Assembly (NCBI GenBank): GCA_016285075.1
Contig: JAEEQB010000001.1
Span: forward strand, 1 to 64,000
Source: Prevotella sp.
Lineage (GTDB): Bacteria; Bacteroidota; Bacteroidia; Bacteroidales; Bacteroidaceae
Direction: 5' to 3'
DNA length: 64,000 nucleotides
Shown: piece after piece, positions 63,541 to 64,000 of the stretch
Numbering within the stretch: the first letter of the stretch is position 1
Layout of the letters: the number at the start of each line of letters is the position of its first letter
Notes under the pieces: generated by a model
Seen by the model: the letters and a program-made list of their open reading frames with translations, nothing else
Database searches by the model: none
What the model was told of the DNA's origin: nothing
Translations under genes and position numbers: made by a program

Positions 63541-64000
63541 AAATCATGGACTCTACGCTCCGTGACGGCGAGCAGACCAATGGCGTGTCGTTCCTGCCTC
63601 ACGAGAAGCTCATGATAGCGCGTATGCTGCTGAGCGACATCAATGTCGACCGGATTGAGGTTGGATCTGCCCGTGTGAGCGATGGCGAGAAGGATGCGGT
63701 CAAGATGATTTGCCGCTATGCCCAGCAGATAAACTGTCTGGGCCGTGTGGAGGTGTTGGGATTCGTCGATGGCGGAAAGAGTGTGGAGTGGATAGCTGAC
63801 TGTGGCGGGCGGGTCATTAACCTGCTGGCCAAGGGCTCGCTGAAGCATTGCCGTCAACAGCTTGGCAAGACACCTGAGGAGCATATTGCAGATATCCTTG
63901 ACACGGTGGCTTGTGCGCAGAACCACGGAATGACCGTCAATCTGTATCTGGAAGACTGGTCGAATGGCATGAAGGATTCACCTGAATATGTCTATAAGGT
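63522..64000 (+). CDS. LeuA/CimA/homocitrate synthase family enzyme, 5' part
   Basis: ATG 63522 lies inside the end of leuD and opens a frame to the window edge (about 159 residues). The start reads [20 protein letters not shown], the TIM-barrel active-site motif of the HMGL-like family, but the rest differs clearly from LeuA above. It is therefore a second paralogue, possibly (R)-citramalate synthase for isoleucine synthesis, or an isopropylmalate synthase variant. The Ile and Leu codons in the attenuator fit an operon serving both pathways. leuB is expected downstream but is not in view. Confidence 0.82.
   Translation, partial: MGTRFVEIMDSTLRDGEQTNGVSFLPHEKLMIARMLLSDINVDRIEVGSARVSDGEKDAVKMICRYAQQINCLGRVEVLGFVDGGKSVEWIADCGGRVINLLAKGSLKHCRQQLGKTPEEHIADILDTVACAQNHGMTVNLYLEDWSNGMKDSPEYVYK

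Overview
The window looks like the chromosome of a Bacteroidales bacterium, most likely Prevotella or a close relative. Promoters of the Bacteroidetes type (TTTG, 19-22 bases, TAnnTTTG) stand in front of many genes and Shine-Dalgarno sites are generally missing. The gene families fit too: class II XylA with XylB, a BtuB-like receptor, DUF1573 and DUF4827 proteins, a SAM-like tyrosine integrase without the box I arginine, and an EPS locus started by a receiver protein and an initiating sugar transferase.

Region 1 (1-12.3 kb) is mostly housekeeping. An orphan tyrosine integrase faces the 3' end of a tRNA-Ser(UGA) gene, which suggests the right edge of an integrated element lying mostly outside the window. 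Then come mutS2, a small secreted lysozyme-like protein with a long structured leader, a TonB-dependent receptor, queC, and a xylB-xylA-MFS operon.

Region 2 (12.4-46.9 kb) is a large, mosaic, AT-rich surface-polysaccharide island. An ordered plus-strand operon carries a receiver-only protein, an initiating sugar transferase with a pseudo-receiver domain, a TolC-like protein, a Wzz/BY-kinase-like copolymerase, a Wzy/ligase-like protein, four GT2 enzymes and a GT11 fucosyltransferase. Behind it lie accessory genes on both strands: a Wzx flippase, several GT4 enzymes, four acyltransferase-3 proteins (one fused to SGNH), an SGNH esterase, a GINT1-like propeller transferase, an LtaS-like phosphotransferase, and a UbiA-HAD-GtrA trio that resembles polyprenyl-phosphoribose synthesis. 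A 2-kb gene-poor scar (31.0-33.1 kb) holds a broken gene and two different tandem arrays, both with a 22-bp period. A broken AAA-ATPase/PD-(D/E)XK gene lies at 28-29 kb.

Region 3 (47-64 kb) is again core: DUF1573, a GH105-like hydrolase divergent from tkt-rpiB through interlocked promoters, three 71-72 bp hairpin-rich repeats, a patatin, a divergent sigma-70 factor, htpG, a minus-strand operon (nucleotidyltransferase, DHH phosphoesterase, DUF4827 lipoprotein, glmM), and the leucine operon leuA-leuC-leuD followed by a second LeuA/CimA-family gene that runs off the end.

The strongest regulatory find is the leuA leader (59842-60060). It combines a consensus promoter, a 21-residue Leu/Ile-rich leader peptide, a terminator, and a 9-base segment at the peptide's stop codon that is exactly complementary to the terminator's 5' arm and loop. 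These are the parts of a ribosome-mediated attenuator. All functional statements come from reading the sequence; no database search was possible.
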